DNA from: DATAMF01 sp964472565
Lineage (GTDB): Bacteria > Chloroflexota > Anaerolineae > Aggregatilineales > Aggregatilineaceae
DNA length: 8,861 nt
Assembly (NCBI GenBank): GCA_964472565.1
Contig: CAYYNB010000216.1
Span: 1-8,861, forward strand
Reading direction: 5' to 3'
Part shown: positions 1 to 6,290 of the stretch, in pieces
Position numbering within the stretch: position 1 is the first letter of the stretch
Layout: each line of letters begins with the position of its first letter
Made by a program: the position numbers and the translations under genes
The notes under the pieces: model-generated
Database searches by the model: none
Told to the model about the DNA's origin: nothing
What the model saw: the letters and a program-made list of their open reading frames with translations, nothing else

Positions 1-33
1 GGGGATCATCCAGAAGTTCAACAAACGAGTCAT
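1..33 (-). CDS. 5' end of an unidentified gene running off the left edge
   Basis: Only eleven codons are visible on the minus strand, reading M-T-R-L-L-N-F-W-M-I-P before the window ends. The ATG at 33-31 is preceded by a purine-rich GAGGGG (plus-strand 40-45), a good ribosome-binding site at normal spacing, and this is the main reason for calling a real start. The basic then hydrophobic beginning would suit a signal peptide or a first membrane segment, but this is a guess from eleven residues. The gene has the same orientation as the downstream-numbered protease gene and starts about 210 bases after its stop. The function cannot be named. Confidence 0.4.
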   Translation of the reverse strand, partial: MTRLLNFWMIP

Positions 34-122
34 TTTTACCCCTCGATTTTCCCTCAAACGGACGCCCAAGGGGGAGTAACTTTTCGAGGCAAGATCAACA
101 ACCAGCCGCATCTGAGGGAAGC

Positions 123-156
123 AAGTTTGATCTAAGGCACACCTCAGATCAAACTT
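123..156 (-). repeat. Long stem-loop, 15-position stem with tetraloop
   Basis: AAGTTTGATCT (123-133) is perfectly complementary to AGATCAAACTT (146-156). The pairing continues inward through three more base pairs to a four-base loop at 138-141. The single interruption (134/145) is an A/C mismatch in plus-strand RNA but a G-U wobble in minus-strand RNA, so the hairpin is fully paired only when transcribed from the minus strand. That agrees with the orientation of the flanking genes. It could be a transcript 3' end, an RNA stability element or part of a leader. It lacks a clear U-run. Confidence 0.6.
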
Positions 157-168
157 AGGCGCACCTAA
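155..168. repeat. Small inverted repeat abutting the long stem-loop
   Basis: TTAGG (155-159) and CCTAA (164-168) pair around a four-base loop. Its first bases overlap the end of the neighbouring long stem, so the two hairpins compete at the base. The loop and right arm (GGCGCACCT) resemble the inner part of the neighbouring stem-loop (GGCACACCT, 136-144), which suggests a partial duplication. Confidence 0.4.
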
Positions 169-179
169 AACAACCCATC

Positions 180-219
180 CTTCGCTCGCCTCCCCTATAC
201 AAAGCGGAAGCGAGCGAAG
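180..219 (-). terminator. Possible terminator of the clostripain-like gene
   Basis: CTTCGCTCGC (180-189) and GCGAGCGAAG (210-219) form a perfect 10-bp GC-rich stem with a 20-base loop, about 25 bases after the protease stop on the minus strand. In that direction the stem is followed, after a short GC-containing gap, by a T-rich stretch (TTGTTTT). The loop is long and the U-run imperfect, so this is a plausible rather than a textbook intrinsic terminator. Confidence 0.45.
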
Positions 220-244
220 TTTACAAGACGAACTGGCTAACCGG

Positions 245-3238
245 CTACCCGTTGAAGGTGAAGCCGTCAATCACGACTGAGAACACGTCATTATAGATTT
301 GGTCGAAGGAAGCATCCGGCGCTTCGAGCCAGAACACGTAGTCATTGCCGCCCACGCTGGTTACGAAGAATGCGCCGCCGATTTTTACATCTTTATCATA
401 GGTGAACACGACCAGATACCATTCCTGGTTGCCCACATAGTACGGCTGTTCGGCCAGCAGGGTGAAACCCGGCTGCGCCTGAAGTTGGCTGACCCAGAAC
501 TGCGCGAGTTCTTCTTTGCTCTGACCGCTGGCCGCTTCTGCCGCCAACCCAACGAAGATATTCGGATCATCTACCGGGCCATACGTCGTCCAGCCCTCGG
601 CTGCATCCGAAGTCCAGCCCGCCGGAACCTGGAACGAGACGAGGCCATCCACCAGCGACACGGTTTGCCAGCCGCTCAACTCAGCCGCCTGCTGCACCGG
701 GAAGAAATTGATACTCTCGATCAATATCTGGAGCGCTTTTTGCGCCTCCGCTGGATCCCCCGCTGGTGCATCAATATCGAAGCCATACCCCACCATCTGA
801 TCGGGAACGTAGATCGCGATCACCGCGCCCACGCGCTGCATCCCGGCGATAGTATAGGTGTAGTCGATGACATAGGCCGGCAGGCCATTGATCTCCACCT
901 CGCGCTCATCGCTCACCGCCAGACCTTCCAACTCCGCCCAGCTATCCTTGATCTTCTGGGCCGTTTCCTGCGCCGACGCCACATCTGTATACGGGAACAA
1001 CGTCATAGCGGTTGTCGTGTTCAGATCGCCCGTTTCCAACCCGGTGAAAAGACGTTTGCCATCAGGCAAAAAGCGCGGACGTACCCAGTTAGCCGGGTAG
1101 CGGAAATTCACGCCGTAAGTCAAATCGGTGTAGCCGCGCTGTGCCGGGTCCAGCCCATCGTTACTGACCTGGATAATCGATTCGGCTAGCGTCGTTTCGC
1201 CGGCGACGTTTTCGGCCACAAAGCTGATCGAGTACTGGCCGCTTGGTGCAGGCACTTTCTCGAAGGAAATCGGCGTTGTCCCTGCTAACTGTAACGCCGT
1301 GTCGCTGAGTCGCGAACCAGCCAATTGGTTATCGGCATCCAGCATCAGCCAGAGCGGTGTAAAAGTGTCGCCCGCTTCCACCGTGAGTTCAAAGGGCTGA
1401 AGCGCGCCGCTTTGTGTTTCGTTGATCCCCCAGATAGCCGTCATCTGCCGGGTGTTCAGGTCAAAAACCAACTGAGCATCGATAGGATCGCCGCCGCGCA
1501 CGGATTGGTACTGACCGTTGACAATCGCCACATTAGGATCGTCGCGGTTGGGAATTAACAGAGCATAGGTGCTGTTCGTCCCATCCGTCAGCAGCGGGAC
1601 TTCCGCTTCCCACGTAAAGCTGCGGGACGTAACACCATCCGACCAGTTCACAATATCCGCGCCGGTTGCTGTCGTCGTCCGCGAGATCAGATAGTCGAAA
1701 TCCAACACCGTGCGTTCGCTGTCGTTGACGATAAGTGATACGGCAAAATTCACCTGCACAATATCGCGACCCGACACATCCAGTGTCACAACGGCAGGCT
1801 GATAAATGCTCGCCACTTCAGGATACGCGCTGGTGACGGTGACAGTCGGCGCAGTGGTCACCGTTTCCGTTGCGGTGCCGTGGAACACATTGATAAAGTT
1901 GATCCAATCCGCCATCATAGGCGGCATTTCAGCAGGATAACGCGTATTAAAACTGGCAGTTTTATAGGCTTTGTAGTTGCGCGGGAAGTAAATCGCCAAC
2001 CCATGCGAGCCTTCCAGTGCATCATTGTGAGAGTCATGCAGGACAAAACCACTAACCGCCTGAGTTAAAGCCTGGGCCGCCGCCTGGATATTGGGCAGCG
2101 TTGAGAGGCCGCCGAGCAGTTCACCAAACTTATAAACATCGACCGATGACCACACATCATAGTATTGTGGATCATCAAAGCCGCCAAAACTGATCGTGTT
2201 ATTACGTGCATCAGCAATGGAACTCAGCGCAGCAGCAGGATTGGCCTGAACCACCTTCGAGAAGTCGTTAACGGCAGTTTCAACGGCACCAATCTGGCTC
2301 AGATCATAGGCGGACAGGCCATATGCATCAGCCTTACCCCACTCCTCATAGAACTGCATGAAGTAATCGATCACATGGCCGGAAAGTTCGGCCCCATCCA
2401 TATCTGGGTTTTTGATGAGTTCGTCAACAAAGACATAGAAGTAACCAGGACCAGGAACGACTTCTTCCGAGGCGAGGCCATATTTTGCATACGGGGCAAT
2501 CGTGGCCGCAACCTCGAACTGGCCCATCAAGCACATATCAAAGGCCAGCAGTTCAAATTTATCAATACCCGCTTCAGTCTGAGCACGCTGCAAAATCTGG
2601 CCGACTTCGAGCAGATCGAGATCATCACCGCTGTCATCATCGGTCAGATTGGCAATCCAACCCCCACCATGATCCCACAGCACTAGCATATACTTCTCTG
2701 CCGGATAATTCTGGATACCCCAGACGACAAAATCGGATACCGTCTTCGGATCGCCGCTGTTGATCTCGCCCATATTTTCGAGCACTGGGGAGTTAATAGC
2801 TTCCAGGTCGCGATCCTGCTGAATATAATACCGGCGGCCTTCGGTCCAGTCGCCATCGTCGTCCGCATAGTCCTCAGAGCGATCCACCTCAATCACAACA
2901 TTCACATCAGGCGACGAGCCGACATACTCCATTTCGTTGATGTCAGCGAGAGCGGCAGCTTCCAGGTTGTTATCCGCTCCGATAAAAACCAACACCGTCC
3001 ACTTAGCGGTTGTCTGCTGCTGCGCCACAGGATCAACCCAGGGACGATCCTCAACCGCCCACTGCCGGGTAATCTCCATTGCTTCAGTCTGATCAGCCAT
3101 AGTGAATGGCTGGTTGAAACGCAGCGCGAGCCTATCGTTCGCGGCGGTGGTAGTGACAGCGGCAGCCGGCATGGTGGGAATTGTCAGCGCAAGAATGACA
3201 ACGCATGCCAGCAGCATACTTAGCAATCGTTTAGTCAT
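245..3238 (-). CDS. Secreted clostripain-family cysteine protease (peptidase C11) with C-terminal PsbP-like domains
   Basis: This 997-residue exported protein is predicted to hydrolyse proteins outside the cytoplasmic membrane, probably after Arg or Lys as C11 enzymes do. Residues 1-27 form a signal peptide (KR, hydrophobic core, cut near AAA-V). The C11 catalytic domain spans about 78-450. It opens with the typical WTVLVFIGADNNLE, has His190 in WDHGGGW and Cys236 in AFDMCLMG. Asp234, two residues before the Cys, matches the residue that sets basic P1 specificity in the family, and NDALEGSHGLAIYFP (405-419) is also typical. A Thr-rich linker and a beta-rich region (about 455-700, Ig-like, uncertain) follow. 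Then come two PsbP/DUF1795-like domains (about 703-848 and 855-997), each opening with a Y/F-x-x-PxxW motif. The start is fixed by an excellent AAGGAGG (3244-3250). The gene is divergent from rpsF. The protease assignment is strong. The roles of the C-terminal domains are unknown. Confidence 0.88.
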   Translation of the reverse strand: MTKRLLSMLLACVVILALTIPTMPAAAVTTTAANDRLALRFNQPFTMADQTEAMEITRQWAVEDRPWVDPVAQQQTTAKWTVLVFIGADNNLEAAALADINEMEYVGSSPDVNVVIEVDRSEDYADDDGDWTEGRRYYIQQDRDLEAINSPVLENMGEINSGDPKTVSDFVVWGIQNYPAEKYMLVLWDHGGGWIANLTDDDSGDDLDLLEVGQILQRAQTEAGIDKFELLAFDMCLMGQFEVAATIAPYAKYGLASEEVVPGPGYFYVFVDELIKNPDMDGAELSGHVIDYFMQFYEEWGKADAYGLSAYDLSQIGAVETAVNDFSKVVQANPAAALSSIADARNNTISFGGFDDPQYYDVWSSVDVYKFGELLGGLSTLPNIQAAAQALTQAVSGFVLHDSHNDALEGSHGLAIYFPRNYKAYKTASFNTRYPAEMPPMMADWINFINVFHGTATETVTTAPTVTVTSAYPEVASIYQPAVVTLDVSGRDIVQVNFAVSLIVNDSERTVLDFDYLISRTTTATGADIVNWSDGVTSRSFTWEAEVPLLTDGTNSTYALLIPNRDDPNVAIVNGQYQSVRGGDPIDAQLVFDLNTRQMTAIWGINETQSGALQPFELTVEAGDTFTPLWLMLDADNQLAGSRLSDTALQLAGTTPISFEKVPAPSGQYSISFVAENVAGETTLAESIIQVSNDGLDPAQRGYTDLTYGVNFRYPANWVRPRFLPDGKRLFTGLETGDLNTTTAMTLFPYTDVASAQETAQKIKDSWAELEGLAVSDEREVEINGLPAYVIDYTYTIAGMQRVGAVIAIYVPDQMVGYGFDIDAPAGDPAEAQKALQILIESINFFPVQQAAELSGWQTVSLVDGLVSFQVPAGWTSDAAEGWTTYGPVDDPNIFVGLAAEAASGQSKEELAQFWVSQLQAQPGFTLLAEQPYYVGNQEWYLVVFTYDKDVKIGGAFFVTSVGGNDYVFWLEAPDASFDQIYNDVFSVVIDGFTFNG

Positions 3239-3264
3239 AGTTTCCTCCTTAAATAGTGCCTACG

Positions 3265-3294
3265 AGTCTAGTACACTTCCAGTAAACTGAGCAA
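3265..3294 (-). promoter_or_regulatory. Candidate promoter of the clostripain-like gene
   Basis: On the minus strand TTGCTC (3294-3289) and TAGACT (3270-3265) are separated by 18 bases and lie upstream of the ribosome-binding site. The match to consensus is modest, three of six and four of six. Another weak -10-like TGATAT lies further upstream. The position is reasonable for a short leader. Confidence 0.3.
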
Positions 3295-3319
3295 CTCGTA
3301 TATCAGGTTAACTTCAGGG

Positions 3320-3338
3320 CGTGACTGCAACGTGACTG
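3320..3338. repeat. Two direct copies of CGTGACTG spaced one helical turn apart
   Basis: CGTGACTG occurs at 3320-3327 and again at 3331-3338, a period of 11 bp, in the divergent promoter region between the protease gene and rpsF. Repeats in helical phase in such a place can be binding sites for a regulator, but two 8-mers can also arise by chance. Confidence 0.3.
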
Positions 3339-3370
3339 GGAAAGTAGGCCGCGCCGCCGCGCCTCCGCCC

Positions 3371-3399
3371 TTGTCAAACATCACAACCTGGGGTAGTAT
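3371..3399 (+). promoter_or_regulatory. Sigma70-type promoter for the rpsF-ssb-rpsR cluster
   Basis: TTGTCA (3371-3376) and TAGTAT (3394-3399) are separated by exactly 17 bases, with five of six and four of six consensus matches. Transcription would start near 3406, giving a leader of about 86 bases before the rpsF start. A GC-rich stretch lies just upstream. This is the best promoter candidate in the divergent region. Confidence 0.65.
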
Positions 3400-3406
3400 G
3401 TTCACC

Positions 3407-3465
3407 GTTTGAGTTCCAACTTTCCGCTTTGTTGGCAGGTGCCCACCTGAACCAACCGAGCAAAC
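3407..3465 (+). promoter_or_regulatory. Structured rpsF leader, candidate S6:S18-binding element
   Basis: GTTTG (3407-3411) pairs with CAAAC (3461-3465). Next, GTTC (3413-3416) pairs with GAAC (3449-3452). Between them is an asymmetric internal loop whose 3' side contains CCGAG (3456-3460). Inside lie two hairpins: CAAC/GTTG (3417-3420 with 3431-3434) and the palindrome AGGTGCCCACCT (3437-3448). Many bacteria carry in the rpsF leader an RNA motif bound by the S6:S18 complex, with a conserved CCG in a bulge that mimics the rRNA site, which lets excess protein repress the operon. The location, stem order and CCG agree with that motif. The fold was drawn by hand, so the call is tentative. Confidence 0.42.
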
Positions 3466-3491
3466 CCAGGGAAAGGAGATAATACCCTGTT

Positions 3492-3782
3492 ATGAATCGA
3501 CCATACGAGTTGGGCTTCATCATTCCGATCAGCGTGAACGAGTCGGAAACGCAGAATGTGATCGGGACTGTCCGCACCTGGATTGAAGGCCAGAACGGAA
3601 CCGTTAATCATGTTGATTATTGGGGCCGTCGCCGCCTTGCCTATCCGGTGAAGGATTTCCGGGAAGGTTATTATGTGTTTGTGCGCATGGACTTTCCCAC
3701 CGCACAACTGGGCGAATTAGAGCGCCAGTTGCGTTATAGTGATCAGATCATCCGGCATCTGATCGTCCGTCTGGATGAGTAG
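3492..3782 (+). CDS. rpsF: 30S ribosomal protein S6
   Basis: This 96-residue protein of the small ribosomal subunit binds 16S rRNA in the platform as a heterodimer with S18, whose gene lies two genes downstream. The family signature is clear throughout: an N-terminal YELGFIIP strand, WGRRRLAYPVKDFREGYYVF near residues 44-63, and the helix ERQLRYSDQIIRHLIVRL near the end. Length is normal and there is no C-terminal extension. The ATG is preceded by AAAGGAG (3472-3478), whose spacing of about 13 bases is somewhat long but acceptable, and no other start gives the conserved N-terminus. It is first in the rpsF-ssb-rpsR cluster, 28 bases before ssb. Confidence 0.97.
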   Translation: MNRPYELGFIIPISVNESETQNVIGTVRTWIEGQNGTVNHVDYWGRRRLAYPVKDFREGYYVFVRMDFPTAQLGELERQLRYSDQIIRHLIVRLDE

Positions 3783-3810
3783 TCGTAGTTCCAAGTAACG
3801 GAGTCAGGGT

Positions 3811-4203
3811 ATGGGCCGTGGACTGAATAAAGTGATGATTATCGGCCACCTGGGGCGTGATCCTGAATTGCGCTATACCCCCAGTGGGCGACCCGTGGTG
3901 AGTTTCAGCGTGGCGACAACGCGCACCTGGACCTCATCCGAAGGCGAACGGCGTGAAGAAACCGAGTGGTTCAACGTAGTGGCCTGGGGCAATCTGGCCG
4001 AAATCTGCAAAACGCACTTGACGAAAAACCAACAGGTCTATGTCGAAGGCCGCCTGCAAACACGCGGGTGGGAAGACGAGAACGGGACGAAACATTATCG
4101 AACCGAACTCGTCGCCAACGAAATGATCTTGTTGGGAGATCGCCGCCCGGCTCACGAATATGATTCCGCCGACGACGTGGATGAAGACGATTATCCGTTT
4201 TAG
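3811..4203 (+). CDS. ssb: Single-stranded DNA-binding protein
   Basis: This 130-residue protein coats single-stranded DNA during replication, recombination and repair and recruits partners through its C-terminal tip. The OB fold covers about residues 3-108, with the typical start LNKVMIIGHLGRDPELRYT, then TEWFNVVAWGNLAEI and VYVEGRLQTRGWED. The tail is acidic and ends in DEDDYPF, the protein-interaction tip in a form close to the usual DDxPF. The linker between fold and tip is very short, lacking the long Gly/Gln-rich stretch of many SSBs. GGAG at 3800-3803 serves as ribosome-binding site seven bases before the ATG. Its place between rpsF and rpsR is the classical bacterial order. Confidence 0.97.
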   Translation: MGRGLNKVMIIGHLGRDPELRYTPSGRPVVSFSVATTRTWTSSEGERREETEWFNVVAWGNLAEICKTHLTKNQQVYVEGRLQTRGWEDENGTKHYRTELVANEMILLGDRRPAHEYDSADDVDEDDYPF

Positions 4204-4212
4204 TAGATAAAC

Positions 4213-4226
4213 CCGCTCAGTAGCGG
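4213..4226 (+). repeat. Small hairpin in the ssb-rpsR spacer
   Basis: CCGCT (4213-4217) and AGCGG (4222-4226) pair around a four-base loop, followed by AAAACCC. It is too short and lacks a U-run, so it is not a terminator. It may only reduce read-through slightly or be incidental. Confidence 0.25.
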
Positions 4227-4255
4227 AAAACCCAAGTTTATGGAGGAACGTTCAC

Positions 4256-4573
4256 GTGGACGACTATGAGGATACCCTAGATTACGATGATGATGAGCCA
4301 AGGCGCGGACGGCGCGGTGGCGGTGGTATGGATGGCGATGACCGGCGAGGCCGTAAAGGTCGCCGCAAGGAAGACTATTTTACCACCAGCAAAACCGTGC
4401 CGAACTATAAAGAAGTCGATACGCTGCGCCGCTTCATCACTGACCGGGCTAAGATTCGCCCTCGGCGTCAGACCGGTTTGACCGCCAAGCACCAACGCCA
4501 ACTCGCGCGTGAAATTAAGCGTGCGCGGTACCTGGCTCTGCTGCCCTTCACGGACGAACACATGCGCGGCTAA
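4256..4573 (+). CDS. rpsR: 30S ribosomal protein S18 with long N-terminal extension
   Basis: This small-subunit protein pairs with S6 on the ribosomal platform. The conserved core begins near residue 47 and contains YKEVDTLRRFITDRAKIRPRR (from 51), TGLTAKHQRQLAREIKRARYLALLPF and a short C-terminus. With 105 residues it is about 30 longer than typical S18. The excess is an N-terminal extension, first acidic (DDYEDTLDYDDDE, residues 2-14), then Arg/Gly-rich to about 37. I chose the GTG start because GGAGG (4242-4246) sits nine bases upstream. The nearby ATG at 4240 is out of frame, and the internal Met25 lacks a ribosome-binding site. No zinc-binding Cys motif is present. rplI, often the next gene in this cluster, is missing here. 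Confidence 0.94.
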   Translation: MDDYEDTLDYDDDEPRRGRRGGGGMDGDDRRGRKGRRKEDYFTTSKTVPNYKEVDTLRRFITDRAKIRPRRQTGLTAKHQRQLAREIKRARYLALLPFTDEHMRG

Positions 4574-4579
4574 CCCTAA

Positions 4580-4602
4580 CAGCCCTTGCCCAGCAAGGGC
4601 TG
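4580..4602 (+). other. Strong hairpin between rpsR and the PPIase gene, no U-run
   Basis: CAGCCCTTGC (4580-4589) and GCAAGGGCTG (4593-4602) form a perfect 10-bp stem with a three-base loop only seven bases after the rpsR stop. It is followed by CTTTGG rather than a run of T, and the ribosome-binding site of the next gene starts five bases later. It is therefore better read as a partial terminator, an RNase-blocking stem protecting the ribosomal-protein mRNA, or a processing site, than as a full intrinsic terminator. Confidence 0.6.
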
Positions 4603-4624
4603 CTTTGGAGGAGACAACTAATTT

Positions 4625-6187
4625 ATGGCTAAAAAAAATACTACAGGCGGACCACGCGCCCGACGAATAACAGCCGCCGATATTGAGCGTCGTAAAACAT
4701 ACCGGTCGCGCGCTGAAAAAGAGAAGGTCTGGCAGCGCCGCGTGTTGATCATTACCAGTGTGGTGGTAGCGATCAGCGTTTTAATCATCGTCGCCGCGCT
4801 TGTCTACGAGCAGCTACTCGTGCCGCGCCAATGGATTGCCAAAGTGAACGGGACTGAAATCAAAACTAGCGATTTTCAGGATCGGGTGGAATTTGAGCGG
4901 TGGAAAGCGGCCTACGAAATCCGCAGTCTTTATGACTATGTGCTTGACCTGAGCGGCGATAAAAACAGCGCCGAACAGTACGCCTTGCAGGATGAAGGAG
5001 TTGCCCAACTCCAAAGCCCGGATACAATGGGCAGCCAGGTCCTGAGCCAGATGGAAGAAGACTTGGTGATCCAGCAAGAAGCGAAAAAACGCGGCCTCAA
5101 AGTTGATGATGCGGCGATTGACCAGGCGGTCAATGAATATATGGCGGCTTACGAATTTTTCGGAGCCATGCCGAACATCTATGCCACGGCAACAGCGGTG
5201 CCAAGCCTGACACCAACGCCTTTAGTCCCGCCGACCGCTACACCGACAACTATCCCGACAGAAGCCACCGCCGATGCGGAACCAGCAGCCACCAGCGAAG
5301 CAACCGCCGAAGGTACAGCCGAGGCAGAGCCGACAACTGAAGTAGTAGCCACCAGCGAAGTTGCAGCCACCGCCGATGCGGAACCAGCAGCCACCGCCGA
5401 AGTCTCGGCGACCAGCGAAGCAACAGCCGAGGCAGAGCCGACGGTAACACCGACTCCGACTGCCACTCTGGAACCAGCACAGGTTGAGGCGACACTGGAA
5501 AAGGCGTCATCCAATTATTACAAGCAAGCCGATGAAGATGAGGGCTTTGAACGGGAAACCATCCGCGACGTGTTCTATAATGACGCGCTGGAAAAAGCCT
5601 TACTGGAAGACATGGCGGATGAGGTTGCAACCACCGAACGACGGGTCAAAGTTCGCCATATTTTGATCGCCTTCCCCGAAACAGCCGAGGGCGAAGAATT
5701 GACGCAGGAACAAAAGGATGCGACCAAAGCTGAAGCGGAAGCCGTAATCGCGGCGCTGCAAGGCGGCGAGCCATTCGCAGACTTAGCCCGCGCCGAGTCG
5801 GATGATCCGGGCAGTGCCGCTCAGGGCGGTATGCTGATGGTTTCGTCCGACGACCAAACCGCCATCCCTGAGACGGATTGGGCTTGGACGGATCCCGAAG
5901 GTTATGTTGAAGCCTTTAAGGATGCTGTGATCAACGGCGAAATTGGCGTGATCCAGGCTCCGGTTGAAACCGAATTCGGCTACCACATTATCCAGGTTTT
6001 GGGCCGCAACGATGCGTGGGTACTTCCCGAAGCGCTGTTAACCCAAAAACAAAATGAGGCGTATCAGACGTGGTTGAGTGAAGCAAAAGCAACTGCGAAG
6101 ATCGAACGCCGCGAAGACTGGGTGGATCGCATTCCTGAAGAACCAACCTACAACGACCTGCTAAGCGATATTCTCCCCGAACAGTAA
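4625..6187 (+). CDS. Membrane-anchored parvulin-type peptidyl-prolyl isomerase (SurA/PrsA-like foldase)
   Basis: This 520-residue protein probably helps exported proteins fold by cis-trans isomerisation of X-Pro bonds outside the membrane. A basic cytosolic N-terminus (1-39) precedes one membrane segment (about 40-60, VLIITSVVVAISVLIIVAALV region). A SurA-like N-terminal helical region follows (about 67-182). A low-complexity Thr/Ala/Pro/Glu linker (about 187-287) comes next, then a second helical stretch. The PpiC rotamase domain (about 340-460) is framed by VRHILIAF and FGYHIIQV, with GEPFADLARAESDDPGSAAQGG between. A C-terminal helix ends the protein and would complete the chaperone domain. 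GGAGGAG (4607-4613) lies 11 bases before the ATG. Family membership is clear, but the choice between PrsA-like and SurA-like naming is arbitrary, so no symbol is given. It is probably co-transcribed with rpsR and ends at a strong terminator. Confidence 0.9.
   Translation: MAKKNTTGGPRARRITAADIERRKTYRSRAEKEKVWQRRVLIITSVVVAISVLIIVAALVYEQLLVPRQWIAKVNGTEIKTSDFQDRVEFERWKAAYEIRSLYDYVLDLSGDKNSAEQYALQDEGVAQLQSPDTMGSQVLSQMEEDLVIQQEAKKRGLKVDDAAIDQAVNEYMAAYEFFGAMPNIYATATAVPSLTPTPLVPPTATPTTIPTEATADAEPAATSEATAEGTAEAEPTTEVVATSEVAATADAEPAATAEVSATSEATAEAEPTVTPTPTATLEPAQVEATLEKASSNYYKQADEDEGFERETIRDVFYNDALEKALLEDMADEVATTERRVKVRHILIAFPETAEGEELTQEQKDATKAEAEAVIAALQGGEPFADLARAESDDPGSAAQGGMLMVSSDDQTAIPETDWAWTDPEGYVEAFKDAVINGEIGVIQAPVETEFGYHIIQVLGRNDAWVLPEALLTQKQNEAYQTWLSEAKATAKIERREDWVDRIPEEPTYNDLLSDILPEQ
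5264..5442 (+). repeat. Degenerate in-frame tandem repeat encoding the PPIase linker
   Basis: A 30-base block starting GCCACCGCCGATGCGG occurs identically at 5264-5293 and 5366-5395, 102 bases (34 codons) apart. A second block, ACAGCCGAGGCAGAGCCGAC, occurs at 5315-5334 and 5423-5442, 108 bases apart. Both keep the reading frame and encode A-T-A-D-A-E-P-A-A-T and T-A-E-A-E-P-T. The identity at DNA level, not only protein level, suggests recent duplication within the linker. The differing spacing shows a small later insertion or deletion of six bases. Confidence 0.7.
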
Positions 6188-6193
6188 AAATTT

Positions 6194-6229
6194 AAACGGC
6201 GCATCTTTGCAAACAGGATGCGCCGTTTT
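6194..6229 (+). terminator. Intrinsic terminator after the PPIase gene
   Basis: AAACGGCGCATC (6194-6205) pairs perfectly with GATGCGCCGTTT (6217-6228) around an 11-base loop and runs into TTTT. It lies six bases after the stop codon. The minus strand also reads into a T-rich stretch (TTTAAATTTTTA), so it could act in both directions. It separates the ribosomal-protein/PPIase unit from fbp. Confidence 0.85.
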
Positions 6230-6290
6230 GATTCTCCCCTCGACTATGCAACAATCCCTACTATCAGCGCAGCACAGGGAGAAAACATGC

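Larger units (their letters stand above)
34..244 (-). other. Structured intergenic spacer between two minus-strand genes
   Basis: No convincing coding frame is seen here. The spacer holds three stem-loops (listed separately) between the protease stop codon and the ribosome-binding site of the leftmost gene. I found no sigma70-like promoter with good -35 and -10 boxes on the minus strand, so the leftmost gene may depend on read-through from the protease gene or on a non-standard promoter. Confidence 0.5.

Noticed and set aside
299..1189. Plus-strand open frame of 296 codons opposite the protease gene
   Set aside because: It is antisense to the clear C11 protease, has no signal or family motif and no ribosome-binding site. 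It is an artefact of the codon bias of the real gene.
3200..3238. Lipobox-like LLAC at residues 9-12 of the protease signal peptide
   Set aside because: The Cys lies in the middle of the signal with most of the hydrophobic core after it, and an ordinary signal peptidase I site (AAA) follows near residue 27.
5264..5442. CRISPR-like spaced repeats
   Set aside because: The repeats are in frame, encode a Thr/Ala/Pro/Glu linker, and have unequal, related spacers. No cas gene or leader is present.
5179..5630. Two minus-strand open frames of 111 and 126 codons opposite the PPIase linker
   Set aside because: They are Ala/Val/Ser-rich or Arg/Leu/Pro-rich mirrors of the repetitive linker and owe their length to its composition.
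6207..6290. Upstream start for fructose-1,6-bisphosphatase
   Set aside because: It would start within the terminator loop and add 28 residues unlike the family. The ATG at 6291 has a good ribosome-binding site.
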